Below, piece after piece: positions 1-8,318 of a stretch of DNA of 64,000 nt. The stretch is from assembly GCF_027286305.1 (NCBI RefSeq), contig NZ_CP114599.1, forward strand, positions 372,001-436,000, in the 5' to 3' direction. Position numbers and translations under genes: made by a program. Source of the stretch: Phenylobacterium sp. NIBR 498073 (GTDB lineage Bacteria; Pseudomonadota; Alphaproteobacteria; Caulobacterales; Caulobacteraceae). The notes under the pieces are model-generated. The model was not told where the DNA came from, ran no database searches, and worked only from the letters and a program-made list of their open reading frames with translations. Positions within the stretch are counted from its first letter, which is position 1; the number at the start of each line of letters is the position of its first letter.

Positions 1-255
1 GGCGACCTGGTTCTCTGCGTCAACGCCGCCCCAAACCATGTCACGGGAAGGCCGGTGCCCCTGCAGGCCGGCGAAACCTACCGGGTGATCGCGGTCATGG
101 AGTTCGCCTGCCCATGCGGACGGTCCGACGCCCTGCTCGACGTCGGCATCGACTTCGCCTGGTGCCAGACGCGTTTCCGGCTGCTGCCCAAGCCCAAGGC
201 GCAGGCCCGGACGCGGCGGGTTTCGGCGCCCAAGGAGACCGAGCCGGTCGGCTGA
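1..255 (+). CDS. Hypothetical small protein, 5' end outside the window
   Basis: The reading frame is open from base 1, so the gene begins upstream; at least 84 residues are visible. A GTG at 55 could be an internal start, but the frame before it encodes plausible protein (a CVNAAPNHV stretch), so I read the gene as truncated by the window edge. It contains a CPCG pair in the middle and a basic, proline-rich tail. I do not recognise the family. No signal peptide or membrane segment is visible in this part. Confidence 0.55.
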   Translation, partial: GDLVLCVNAAPNHVTGRPVPLQAGETYRVIAVMEFACPCGRSDALLDVGIDFAWCQTRFRLLPKPKAQARTRRVSAPKETEPVG

Positions 256-374
256 ACCTCAGCCGAGGCGGACCGGAGCCTGCGGCGCGCTGGTCCAGAA
301 CTCCGGATCGTGGCCGTGCGCGCGCCGCGGGCCTGTGTTCGGCGTGCCGGTGGAGGCGCGCGCGAAATAGGACG

Positions 375-854
375 TCAGAGGTCTTCCGGCGGCGTCTTCC
401 GGCGCCGGGGGCGCTCGCGCATCACGCCGGGATAGCCCTTGAGCGGGGAGAGCGGGGCGCCGTCGTAGATCCAGTCGGCCTGTTCGGTCAGGCCGAGGTG
501 ATAGCGCGGCTCGCGGCCGGTGCGGGTGGCGAACACGCCGCGCGGAATATTGACCATCTTCGGCGAGCGCGGCCGCTCGTATAGCATCGGCGTGCCGCAG
601 CGGGCGCAGAAGCTGCGCGCGACGCCAGTCTCCGGGTCTTCGTAGCGGGTGAGGAGCTCCTCGCCTTCCAGCAGCCGCAGGCGCGAGCGCCAGGAGCCGA
701 CATAGGTGGCGTAGGCCCCGCCGTGGGCGCGGCGGCCCGCCTGCGAATGATCGTGCCAAGCCCAGACGGCGGGGACGTCGATCTCCAGGCGGACGGCGCC
801 GCAGGCGCAGGCGCCTTGCGATTGGGCGGCGGAGCGTTTGGCCTCTTGCGGCAT
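375..854 (-). CDS. GFA-family (DUF636, glutathione-dependent formaldehyde-activating fold) protein
   Basis: The 159-residue protein has the GFA layout: an N-terminal CACG zinc site (Cys16, Cys18) and a C-terminal CARCG site (Cys83, Cys86) followed by a TPMLYE-like stretch. GFA-fold proteins are small zinc-binding, mostly cytoplasmic proteins, and very few have a proven reaction, so the family name should not be read as an activity. The middle cysteine group (usually CxCxxC) is absent; the equivalent segment reads AWHDHSQ, with Trp and His instead. It stands alone, 57 bases from the start of the next operon's last gene. The GFA protein at 62323 keeps all seven cysteines. Confidence 0.8.
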   Translation of the reverse strand: MPQEAKRSAAQSQGACACGAVRLEIDVPAVWAWHDHSQAGRRAHGGAYATYVGSWRSRLRLLEGEELLTRYEDPETGVARSFCARCGTPMLYERPRSPKMVNIPRGVFATRTGREPRYHLGLTEQADWIYDGAPLSPLKGYPGVMRERPRRRKTPPEDL

Positions 855-911
855 CTGGGTTCTCGCGGCGGCGGCGCCGGAGCCTAGCGCATGGGGCGAT
901 GGCGTGCGGGA

Positions 912-1718
912 CTATCTGGCGGCGACGGGTTTGGGCGCGGCCAGCCCCCTCAGCAGGGCGTGGATGGCCACGATCGCCCCCGCCATCTCGCAGAGCTCCT
1001 CGAGAATGATCAGGCGGGTCCAGGTCAGGCCCGTGTGGCCGATGGAGGCGATCCAGCCCCGGTGGACGGCCGAGCTGACGGTTTCGAAGCCCAGCGACCC
1101 GACCAGGAACAGGAGGCCCGCGAGGATCAGGCACGCGGCGACGTCGCGCCGGATCCGCAGGAGGAACGGCACGAGCAGGGCCGCAACCGACGCGGCCAGC
1201 ATGCCCGCCACCACAACCCAGTTGTAGTAGAAGGAGTCTGCGACGCCCCTCGCTTCCTGCAGGAGGTCGCCGGTCGGGTCCAGAATGCGTTCGTGAAGCG
1301 AGGCGCCTTCGTCGAACGACAACAAGAGGAAGACGCCGCCGAGCAGGGCCCAAGACCAGCGGACGATCGCATCGCGGCCAAGCTCTCGGTGGGCGGCGGC
1401 CAGCGCCAGACCGCCGGCCATCGCCCACAGCAAGGCCGAATACCAGGTCGGGACGTTGTTCTCGCTGTCCAGGTCGAAGAGCTGGAACAGCAGTCGGGAC
1501 ATCTCCGAGCCGCCGGGCGCGACGCCGTAAGGATTGAGGCGATGCGTCGCGACATAGGCGCCGCCGAGCAGCAGGGCGACCAGCAGCAGCCGGATCGGAA
1601 AGCCGTAAACGGACACGCGAATGTCGGGAATGCGCGCGCTTGGACGTGTCGCTGCGCGCCAAACCGGCCCTTTTCGCTGAAGGTCGTAACGACCTTCGTC
1701 TCTTGCCTCGACGACCAT
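912..1718 (-). CDS. Multi-pass membrane protein, second copy of a tandem paralogous pair
   Basis: The 268-residue protein has about six or seven hydrophobic segments and no signal peptide. It aligns along its whole length with the protein encoded immediately upstream (1723-2520). Shared blocks include YGFPIRLLLVA, NPYG, ENNVPTW, RWSW.LLGGVFLLLS and a charged motif DE..SLHER at about residue 145, inside or at the edge of a membrane segment. Only four bases separate the two genes, so they are probably co-transcribed. The first 30 residues lack a counterpart in the neighbour, so an internal start is possible. I do not recognise a named family and cannot assign a function. Confidence 0.7.
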   Translation of the reverse strand: MVVEARDEGRYDLQRKGPVWRAATRPSARIPDIRVSVYGFPIRLLLVALLLGGAYVATHRLNPYGVAPGGSEMSRLLFQLFDLDSENNVPTWYSALLWAMAGGLALAAAHRELGRDAIVRWSWALLGGVFLLLSFDEGASLHERILDPTGDLLQEARGVADSFYYNWVVVAGMLAASVAALLVPFLLRIRRDVAACLILAGLLFLVGSLGFETVSSAVHRGWIASIGHTGLTWTRLIILEELCEMAGAIVAIHALLRGLAAPKPVAAR

Positions 1719-1722
1719 GGTC

Positions 1723-2520
1723 CTAGCCGTGGGCCGGCTGCTTGGGCGCGCTCGTCAGCATGCTCGGTTCTGCTGTCCTGACGGGACTGGGCGAGAGGGC
1801 CAGCGCCCACAGCAGGGCGTGCACCGCGAGGATGGCGCCGATCATCTCGAGCACCTCCTCGACGAAGATGAGGCGATGCCAGCTGATGCGGAACATTTCG
1901 GTGGAGGCTATCCAGCCGGCTTCGTAGGAGGAGCCGATGGTCTCGATGGCCAGGGATCCCGACAGGAACACGCCGGCCGCGAGGATCAGACGTGCCGCGA
2001 CGCCTCTGGGAATCCGCAGCATGAACGGAATGAACAGGCCGGCCACCAGGATAACCGCGAGCATCCCCATCGGGGCCCAGCTGTAATAGAAGGAATCGGC
2101 CAAGCCGAACGATCGCTTGATGGTGTCCCCGGCCAGGCCCAGCAGCCGTTCGTGCAGCGATCCGACTTCATCCAGCGAAAGCAGAAGGAAGACGCCGCCG
2201 AGCAGGAACCACGACCAGCGCATGACGGAGTCGGAGCTGAACTCGCGGCGTGACGCGACCATCGCCAGACCGGCGGCCATCGCCCAGACCAGGGCGGTGA
2301 ACCAGGTCGGGACGTTGTTCTCGCCGTTGAGGTCGAACAGCTCGAACAGCAGTCGGGAGGCTTCGGAACAGCCGGGTTCTATACCGTAGGGATTAATCTT
2401 ATGCGCCACGACATAGGCGACGCCCAGCGCGAACGCGACCAGCAACAGGCGGATCGGGAAGCCGTAAGGCGATAGGCTAAAGGCCGGAATACGGGCTCCG
2501 CCGCCCTCTGCTGCGTCCAA
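1723..2520 (-). CDS. Multi-pass membrane protein, first copy of a tandem paralogous pair
   Basis: The 265-residue integral membrane protein has six or seven hydrophobic stretches, with YGFPIRLLLVA beginning the first. The conserved blocks match its downstream paralogue: NPYG, SRLLFELFDLN, ENNVPTW, RWSWFLLGGVFLLLS and DEVGSLHER. Acidic and histidine residues in a membrane context suggest transport, metal binding or sensing, but this is only inference. It is the first gene of a two-gene minus-strand operon. Its promoter should lie in the AT-richer stretch 2521-2600 that it shares with hisC. Confidence 0.7.
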   Translation of the reverse strand: MDAAEGGGARIPAFSLSPYGFPIRLLLVAFALGVAYVVAHKINPYGIEPGCSEASRLLFELFDLNGENNVPTWFTALVWAMAAGLAMVASRREFSSDSVMRWSWFLLGGVFLLLSLDEVGSLHERLLGLAGDTIKRSFGLADSFYYSWAPMGMLAVILVAGLFIPFMLRIPRGVAARLILAAGVFLSGSLAIETIGSSYEAGWIASTEMFRISWHRLIFVEEVLEMIGAILAVHALLWALALSPSPVRTAEPSMLTSAPKQPAHG

Positions 2521-2596
2521 CTGCTTCCCCCACTGATAGTTCCGTAGTGTTCAGCACACGGATTGCCGCAATATTATTCGGCGGGGGGCGGACTTC

Positions 2597-2626
2597 AACC
2601 CCACGAATTGTGTTGAGTGTGGGGTT
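2597..2626. other. Inverted repeat in the hisC leader
   Basis: The 8-base arms AACCCCAC and GTGGGGTT are separated by 14 bases and followed by a pyrimidine-rich run. The element lies about 80 bases upstream of the hisC start and could be a weak terminator or leader hairpin. No his leader peptide was seen. Confidence 0.25.
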
Positions 2627-2706
2627 TCTCTCAGGACGTGTGTTTTGCCCTGGACTTGGCGACGGCCGGGTTGCTTAGAAGGCCGCAGGCAACGAGAGAC
2701 CCGAGT

Positions 2707-3765
2707 ATGAGCCGCTTCTGGAGCGACCTGACCCATCAGCTGAAGCCCTATGTGCCGGGCGAGCAGCCGAAGATCGCGGACCTCGTCAAGCTGAACACCA
2801 ACGAGAGCCCGACCGGTCCGTCCCCCAGGGCGATGGCGGCGATCGCGGCCGAGGCGGCGGATACCCTGCGGCTCTATCCGGACCCTGAGGCCCGCGCCCT
2901 GCGCGAGACCCTGGCCCGCTACCACGGGGTCAGCCCGGAGCAAGTGTTCGTCGGCAACGGCTCGGACGAAGTGCTGGCCCACGCCTTCGCCGCGCTCCTG
3001 AAGCGCGAGGCGCCGCTGCTGTTTCCCGACATCACCTACAGCTTCTATCCGGTCTATTGCGGGCTCTATTCCATCGCCTACGAGACCGTGCCGCTGGACG
3101 ATCAGATGGCGGTTCGGGTCGAGGACTATCGCAGGCCGGCCGGGGCGATCATCCTGCCCAACCCCAACGCCCCGACCGGGGTGGCCCTGAGCCGCGCGCA
3201 GATCAAGCAGCTGCTGGACGAACACCCGGACGTGCCGGTGGTGATCGACGAGGCCTATGTCGATTTCGGCGCCGAGAGCGCCATCCCGCTGGTCGCCGAG
3301 CATCCGAACCTGCTGGTCGTGCAGACCATGTCGAAGTCGCGGGCGCTGGCTGGCCTGCGGGTCGGCTATGCGATCGGCGATGCGGCGCTGATCGAGGGGC
3401 TGGTGCGGGTCAAGGACAGCTTCAACTCCTATCCGCTGGGCCGGCCGGCCCAGGCCGGGGCCATCGCCTCGGTCGAGGACGACGCGTTCTTCCGGGCGTC
3501 GTGCGCGGCGGTGATCGCCGAGCGCGGCCGGCTGACCGCGGGGCTGGAGGCGCTGGGCTTTGCGGTGCTGCCCTCGAGCGCCAACTTCGTGTTCGCCCGG
3601 CACGGGGCGCGCGGCGGGGCGGAACTGGCCGCGGCGCTGCGCGAGCGGGCGGTGATCGTGCGCCACTTCGGGGCGGCGCGGACCGCCGACTACCTGCGGA
3701 TCACGGTCGGAACCCCGGCGCAGACGCGGCGGCTGCTGGACGCCCTGGGGGAAATCCTCGGCTAG
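2707..3765 (+). CDS. hisC: Histidinol-phosphate aminotransferase
   Basis: The 352-residue, fold-type I PLP enzyme converts imidazole-acetol phosphate and glutamate to L-histidinol phosphate in histidine synthesis. It may also serve aromatic amino acids. Visible motifs are [12 protein letters not shown] near the N-terminus, NPNAPTG at 152-158, DEAYVDF at 181-187 and the Schiff-base lysine in [10 protein letters not shown] (Lys210), followed by RVGYA. I start at ATG 2707 because homologues begin MSRFWS-like; an in-frame extension to 2617 is unlikely coding. It stands apart from other his genes, with the small membrane protein gene following after 33 bases. Confidence 0.92.
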   Translation: MSRFWSDLTHQLKPYVPGEQPKIADLVKLNTNESPTGPSPRAMAAIAAEAADTLRLYPDPEARALRETLARYHGVSPEQVFVGNGSDEVLAHAFAALLKREAPLLFPDITYSFYPVYCGLYSIAYETVPLDDQMAVRVEDYRRPAGAIILPNPNAPTGVALSRAQIKQLLDEHPDVPVVIDEAYVDFGAESAIPLVAEHPNLLVVQTMSKSRALAGLRVGYAIGDAALIEGLVRVKDSFNSYPLGRPAQAGAIASVEDDAFFRASCAAVIAERGRLTAGLEALGFAVLPSSANFVFARHGARGGAELAAALRERAVIVRHFGAARTADYLRITVGTPAQTRRLLDALGEILG

Positions 3766-3798
3766 CGCCTGCGGCGAGGGGGGGCCTAAGTTGGCCCC

Positions 3799-4068
3799 AT
3801 GAGATGGAGCCGGGTGCTGGCGGGCGTCTATGCGGCGCTGTGCCTTGGAGCGTTGGCGCTGATCCCGATCAGCTCGCGCGGCTGGTTCGGGGCCCCCCCG
3901 GACCCGCTGGCCGGCGTGCTGGCGATCGTGCTGGCCATGCCCTGGAGCTTCGCCCTGCAATGGCTGCACGGCGGGCCGTGGCCCGGGATGCTGGTGGTGC
4001 TGGCCGGGATGGCGGCCAATGTCGGGGTGATCCTCTGGCTCGGCCGGGGCTCGCGCCGGCGGCTTTAG
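3799..4068 (+). CDS. Small hypothetical inner-membrane protein
   Basis: The 89-residue protein has three predicted membrane segments (about residues 7-24, 36-55 and 63-82) and a basic C-terminus (GRGSRRRL). It begins 33 bases after hisC and may share its transcript. The stop overlaps the stop of the convergent gmhB by four bases. It resembles widespread short two- or three-TM proteins of unknown role, and no function can be given. Confidence 0.6.
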   Translation: MRWSRVLAGVYAALCLGALALIPISSRGWFGAPPDPLAGVLAIVLAMPWSFALQWLHGGPWPGMLVVLAGMAANVGVILWLGRGSRRRL

Positions 4069-4580
4069 GCCGCGACCACCTCCGCCTTCAGGAACTCGGC
4101 CAGATCGCCGCCGGTGAAGTGCAGGGCGCGGACGCCGGCGCGGGCGGCGGCTTCGAGGTCGGAGTGCTTGTCGCCGACCATCAGCGAGCGCGACAGGTCG
4201 ACCGGCCATTCCGAAATCGCGCGCAGCAGCATGCCAGGGTTGGGCTTGCGGTCCGGCGGATCGGGATGACGGTAGACGTCGACCTGGGCCTCGGGATGCT
4301 GCGGGCAGTAGTAGTAGGCGTCGATGCGGGCGCCGACCTCGCTCAGGCTCTCGCTCATCTTGGCGTGCAGGGCGATGACGTCGTCCTCGGCGTAGTAGCC
4401 GCGGCCGACCCCGGACTGGTTGGTGACCACGAACACCCACCAGCCGGCGGCGTTGAAGGCGGCCACCGCCTCGCGGGCGCCGGGAATCCAGTGGAAGTCC
4501 TCCCAGCGGTGCACGTAGCCGGGGTCCTCGTTCAGGACGCCGTCGCGGTCGAGAAACAGGGCGGGTCGGGGGATACTCAT
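4065..4580 (-). CDS. gmhB: D-glycero-D-manno-heptose 1,7-bisphosphate 7-phosphatase (HAD family)
   Basis: The 171-residue cytosolic HAD phosphatase removes the C7 phosphate in ADP-heptose synthesis for the LPS inner core. The HAD motif I is LFLDRDGVLNED (catalytic aspartates about residues 10 and 12), motif II is VVTNQSGVGRGY, and motif IV is MVGDKHSDLEAA near the C-terminus. A YYCPQHPE segment matches the Cys/His loop typical of GmhB. I start at 4580 because the longer frame (to 4703) translates a palindromic repeat rather than conserved protein. Other histidinol-phosphatase-like HAD enzymes share these motifs, so the exact substrate is inferred. Confidence 0.82.
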   Translation of the reverse strand: MSIPRPALFLDRDGVLNEDPGYVHRWEDFHWIPGAREAVAAFNAAGWWVFVVTNQSGVGRGYYAEDDVIALHAKMSESLSEVGARIDAYYYCPQHPEAQVDVYRHPDPPDRKPNPGMLLRAISEWPVDLSRSLMVGDKHSDLEAAARAGVRALHFTGGDLAEFLKAEVVAA

Positions 4581-4595
4581 CGGGGCGTGCTCACT

Positions 4596-4644
4596 GGACC
4601 CTTTCTGGTTCAGGTGGAGGCGCCTGAACCAGACAAAAGGGTCC
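4596..4644. repeat. Long imperfect hairpin upstream of gmhB
   Basis: The arms GGACCCTTTCTGGTTCAGG and CCTGAACCAGACAAAAGGGTCC face each other across 8 bases. It sits between the divergent gmhB and ABC ATPase genes, just upstream of the gmhB start. It differs in sequence from the other palindrome families in the window. Confidence 0.75.
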
Positions 4645-4657
4645 ATCCTCATATTTT

Positions 4658-4709
4658 TAGAGCGTGACGGGCGCTTCAACCGGTGTCCACTTGAAGCTGT
4701 CACGCTCTA
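4658..4709. repeat. Palindromic intergenic element with GAGCGTGAC ends
   Basis: The outer arms TAGAGCGTGAC and GTCACGCTCTA pair perfectly, and the inner arms CGCTTCAA and TTGAAGC continue the stem around a CCGGTGTCCAC loop. It lies 13 bases from the hairpin at 4596-4644. Its compact form suggests a dispersed chromosomal repeat, but there is only one copy in this window. Confidence 0.7.
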
Positions 4710-4810
4710 GTTTCGCCATCCTATAGCCAAAGACTTGGGGCCCTGCGCGTGGTTTCGCCATGGCCGCGCACCGGTCTATGGTCGGCGCCTGTTTTTGATC
4801 CGAGGTCGCG

Positions 4811-6610
4811 TTGGCCGAGCCAGTCCTTTCCATCGACGATCTGAAGATCGACTTCAAAACCCACGACGGGATCGTCAGCGCGGTGCGCGGCGTCTCCTTG
4901 AGCGTCGCGCGCGGCGAGGTGCTGGGGGTGGTCGGCGAGAGCGGTTCGGGCAAGAGCCAGACCTTCATGGCCGCCATGGGCCTGCTGGCCGCCAACGGCA
5001 AGGCCAGCGGCTCGATCCGGTTCAAGGGCCAGGAGCTGCTGGGGCTGAAACCGCGGGCGCTGAACAAGATCCGCGGCTCGAAGATGACGATGATCTTCCA
5101 GGACCCGCTGACGGCGCTGACGCCGCACGTGCGGATCGGCGAGCAGATCGCCGAGCCTCTGCGGCTGCACCTGGGGATGAGCGACGCGGCGGCCAAGGCC
5201 AAGGCGCTGGAGTGGCTGAAGTACGTGCGCATCCCCGAGGCGGCGCGTCGGATGAACCAGTACCCGCACGAGCTGTCGGGCGGCATGCGCCAGCGGGTGA
5301 TGATCGCCGCGGCCATGGCCTGTTCGCCTGAGCTGCTGATCGCCGACGAGCCGACCACCGCGCTGGACGTCACGGTGCAGGCCGAGATCCTCGACCTGAT
5401 GGCCGAGCTCGGCCGCGAGACCGGCACGGCGATGGTGCTGATCACCCACGACATGGGGGTGATCGCGCGGCTGGCCGACCGGGTCTGCGTGATGAAGGAT
5501 GGGGCCTATGTCGAGGAGGGCGAGGCCAGGGCCTTGTTCGCCGCGCCGAAGGACCCTTACACCCAGGCGCTGCTGGCGGCGATCCCGCGGCTGGACCGCG
5601 CGGGCCGCGGCGGACGTCCGACCCTCGATCCGGTTTCGGCCGACGCCCCGGTGGTGGTCGAGGCGCAGGACATCGAGGTCCACTTCCCGGTCCACCAGGG
5701 GATGTTCGGAACCAAGGCCATGCTGCGCGCCGTCGACGGAGTGTCGTTCAAGGTGCGCCAGGGCGAGACCCTGGGCGTGGTCGGCGAGAGCGGCTGCGGC
5801 AAGTCCACCCTGTCGCGGGCGGTGCTGAACCTGATCCCGGCGACCGGCGGGACGGTGAGCGTGCTGGGCCGCGACATCACCCACGCCGACCGCGAGGCGA
5901 TGCGCGCCGCCCGCCGCGACCTGCAGATCGTGTTCCAGGATCCGCTGGCCAGCCTCGACCCGCGCATGACCATCGGCGATTCCATCGCCGAGCCGCTGAG
6001 CGTGTTCCGCCCCGAGCTGAAGGGCGCGGCGCGCGAGGCGCAGGTGCGGGCGATGATGGAGCGGGCGGGGCTCTCGACGGCGCTGATCAACCGCTATCCG
6101 CATGAGCTGTCGGGCGGCCAGAACCAGCGGGTCGGGATCGCCCGGGCGATGATCCTGGAGCCGAAGCTGGTGATCTGCGACGAGGCGGTGTCGGCGCTCG
6201 ACGTCTCGATCCGCGCCCAGATCATCGACCTGCTGATCGAGCTGCAGAAGCAGATGGGCATGGCGATGATCTTCATCAGCCACGACCTGGCGGTGGTGCG
6301 CGAGATCAGCCACCGGGTGATGGTGCTGTACCTGGGCCGGGTGATGGAGGAGGCGAGCGGCGAGCAGCTCTATGCCGACCCGCAGCACCCCTACACCAAG
6401 GCCCTGCTGTCGGCGGCGCCGATCCCCGATCCGGCGCGCGAGCGCAGCCGGGCGCGGATCAAGGTGACCGGCGAGCCGCCCTCGCCGATGGATCCCAGGA
6501 GCGCGCTGCGCTTCCTGCCTTCCAGGCTGACGGCGGAGGGACCGGTGTATGTTCCGCAGCTGAAGGAAGTGGCCCCCGGCCACCTCGTCAGCGAGTACGA
6601 CCCGGCATGA
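4811..6610 (+). CDS. Oligopeptide/microcin-type ABC transporter, double ATP-binding protein (YejF-like)
   Basis: The 599-residue protein holds two complete ABC ATPase domains of the oligopeptide family. Domain 1 has Walker A GESGSGKS (42-49), signature LSGGMRQ (155-161) and Walker B LLIADE (175-180). Domain 2 has Walker A GESGCGKS (325-332), signature LSGGQNQ (433-439) and Walker B LVICDE (453-458). Each is followed by an oligopeptide-type C-terminal extension (PYTQALL, PYTKALL). It would energise import of peptides or peptide-like compounds. The start is TTG 4811. No permease or binding-protein gene is nearby, unlike the yejABEF order of enterobacteria, so its partners must be encoded elsewhere. 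Confidence 0.88.
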   Translation: MAEPVLSIDDLKIDFKTHDGIVSAVRGVSLSVARGEVLGVVGESGSGKSQTFMAAMGLLAANGKASGSIRFKGQELLGLKPRALNKIRGSKMTMIFQDPLTALTPHVRIGEQIAEPLRLHLGMSDAAAKAKALEWLKYVRIPEAARRMNQYPHELSGGMRQRVMIAAAMACSPELLIADEPTTALDVTVQAEILDLMAELGRETGTAMVLITHDMGVIARLADRVCVMKDGAYVEEGEARALFAAPKDPYTQALLAAIPRLDRAGRGGRPTLDPVSADAPVVVEAQDIEVHFPVHQGMFGTKAMLRAVDGVSFKVRQGETLGVVGESGCGKSTLSRAVLNLIPATGGTVSVLGRDITHADREAMRAARRDLQIVFQDPLASLDPRMTIGDSIAEPLSVFRPELKGAAREAQVRAMMERAGLSTALINRYPHELSGGQNQRVGIARAMILEPKLVICDEAVSALDVSIRAQIIDLLIELQKQMGMAMIFISHDLAVVREISHRVMVLYLGRVMEEASGEQLYADPQHPYTKALLSAAPIPDPARERSRARIKVTGEPPSPMDPRSALRFLPSRLTAEGPVYVPQLKEVAPGHLVSEYDPA

Positions 6611-6620
6611 GCGGGAGTAC

Positions 6621-6680
6621 GTGTCATCCCGGCTGCAGCTTAGCGGAATGCCGGGCTTGCAGCCGAAACCGGGATGACGC
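6621..6680. repeat. GTCATCCCGG-type palindrome (short form)
   Basis: The ends GTCATCCCGG (6623-6632) and CCGGGATGAC (6669-6678) are exact inverse copies, and CTGCA/TGCAG lies inside. It fills most of the gap between the ABC ATPase and manC. Longer relatives occur at 17102, 28351 and 43652. Confidence 0.85.
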
Positions 6681-6713
6681 CTGGGGGATGACGAACGCGG
6701 CGGGAGTTGCAGC

Positions 6714-7778
6714 ATGACCACCAAGATCATTCCCGTGCTGATGTCGGGCGGGGCCGGGACGCGGCTGTGGCCGCTGTCGCGGACCGGGCGGCCCAAGCAG
6801 TTCCACCGGCTGGGCGGGGAGCACAGCCTGATTCAGGACACGGCGCTGCGGCTGACCGGCGCGGGCTTCGCCGCTCCGGTGGTGGTCTGCGCGGCGGCGC
6901 ACGCCGACCTGGCGCGCGAGCAGCTGCAGGCGGTGGGGATCACGCCGCAGGCGCTGATCACCGAACCGGCCCCGCGCAACACCGCCCCGGCCTCGGTGGC
7001 GGCCGCCGCGTTCGGGGCGCAGATCGACCCGCAGGCGCTGATGGTGCTGATGCACGCCGACAACCTGGTGGCCGACGTCGCGGCCCTGCATGGCGCGATC
7101 GAGGCCGGGCGGGCGGCTGCGGAGGCCGGTGAGATCGTGCTGCTGGGCCTGAAGCCCACCGGCCCCTCGACGCTCTACGGCTATATCCAGGCCAAGGGCG
7201 ACGGCGCGGTGCGCAAGGTGGCGCGGTTCGTCGAGAAGCCGGATCTTGCGACAGCCCAGCAGTTCGTGGCCGATCCCAACTTCACCTGGAACGGCGGGAT
7301 GTTCCTGTTCAAGGCCGGGGCGTTCCTGGACGAGGCGCGGCGGCTGGCCCCCGAGGTCACGGCGGCGGCGCAGGCGGCGGTCGAGGGCGCGGCGCGGGCG
7401 GGCGACCTGGTGGCGCTGTCGCCGGCGTTCCTTGAGGCGCCGAGCATCGCCATCGACGTGGCGGTGATGGAGAAGACCGACCGCGCCAGCGTGGTCGAGG
7501 CCGATATCGGCTGGGCCGACGTCGGCAACTGGGGCGCGCTCTGGGAGTTGTCGGACAAGACCGGGCGCGGCGACGCCCTGGAGGGCGAGGTGGTGGCGGT
7601 CGAGACCAAGGACTGCCTGGCCCGCACCGACGGGCCGGTGGTGGTGCTGGCCGGGGTCGAAGACCTGGTGGTCGTGGTCGAGGACGGAGTGGTGCTGGTC
7701 ACCCGCCGCGACGCTCCCGCCGCCGTGCGGGCCGGGGTCGAGGCGCTGAAGTCCGGCGGGCGCGGCGACCTGCTCTAG
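6714..7778 (+). CDS. manC: Mannose-1-phosphate guanylyltransferase
   Basis: The 354-residue nucleotidyltransferase makes GDP-mannose from mannose 1-phosphate and GTP for polysaccharide and LPS synthesis. The N-terminal signature GGAGTRLWPLSR followed by RPKQF (about residues 11-28) binds nucleotide, FVEKPD lies near residue 170, and IDVAVMEKTD and DIGWADVGNW follow. It is shorter than the roughly 470-residue bifunctional ManC/AlgA proteins because it ends after the left-handed helix part and has no cupin isomerase domain. A palindromic repeat precedes it. Confidence 0.9.
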   Translation: MTTKIIPVLMSGGAGTRLWPLSRTGRPKQFHRLGGEHSLIQDTALRLTGAGFAAPVVVCAAAHADLAREQLQAVGITPQALITEPAPRNTAPASVAAAAFGAQIDPQALMVLMHADNLVADVAALHGAIEAGRAAAEAGEIVLLGLKPTGPSTLYGYIQAKGDGAVRKVARFVEKPDLATAQQFVADPNFTWNGGMFLFKAGAFLDEARRLAPEVTAAAQAAVEGAARAGDLVALSPAFLEAPSIAIDVAVMEKTDRASVVEADIGWADVGNWGALWELSDKTGRGDALEGEVVAVETKDCLARTDGPVVVLAGVEDLVVVVEDGVVLVTRRDAPAAVRAGVEALKSGGRGDLL

Positions 7779-7793
7779 CTGAAGGAACGAGCG

Positions 7794-8318
7794 ATGACCT
7801 CCCATCCCCTAAGTCTGGCCCTGGCCGCCGCGGCGGCGTTCGCCCTGGCCGGCTGCGGCCAGCAGGCGGCCAAGCCTGCCGAGGCTCCGGCCGAAGACCC
7901 CGCCGCCTCGGCCGCCGCGCCCGCGCCCGTCGCGGTCGCGCCGGCCGTCGACCAGGCGGCGCTCAAGGGGCTGCTGAGCCCCGACGAGACGCTGGAGGTC
8001 CTGACCCTGGACGCGACCGGCGCGGCCAGCGCCAGCGGCGAGGTGAAGGGCTACAAGACGACGGTCTACGCCGTGCCGGTGGCGCAGGGGCAGACCCTGA
8101 GCGTCGCCTTCGAGCCCTCGAACACCAACCTCTACATGAACGTGGTCGACGCCGCCGATACCAGCGGGGCGGCGGCGCACCGCGGCGAGGTCGACGGACC
8201 CAAGGCCAGCATCGCCGCCGCCAAGGGCGGGGTCTACCTGATCAAGCCGTTCCAGCCCCGGGCGACGGCGCGCCGCGGCGAGAGCGGGACGTTCAAACTG
8301 GCGGTGGCGGTGAAATAG
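7794..8318 (+). CDS. Putative lipoprotein, lysozyme-inhibitor/PPC-like fold
   Basis: The 174-residue protein has a type II signal peptide (hydrophobic residues 8-20, lipobox ALAGC with Cys21) and an Ala/Pro-rich linker to about residue 60. A beta-rich domain of about 110 residues follows, ending FKLAVAVK. The domain resembles those annotated as g-type lysozyme inhibitors or PPC-like domains, but I recognise this only loosely. It begins 15 bases after manC, which suggests one transcript. Its last codons overlap the convergent kinase-like gene by 26 bases. Confidence 0.6.
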   Translation: MTSHPLSLALAAAAAFALAGCGQQAAKPAEAPAEDPAASAAAPAPVAVAPAVDQAALKGLLSPDETLEVLTLDATGAASASGEVKGYKTTVYAVPVAQGQTLSVAFEPSNTNLYMNVVDAADTSGAAAHRGEVDGPKASIAAAKGGVYLIKPFQPRATARRGESGTFKLAVAVK

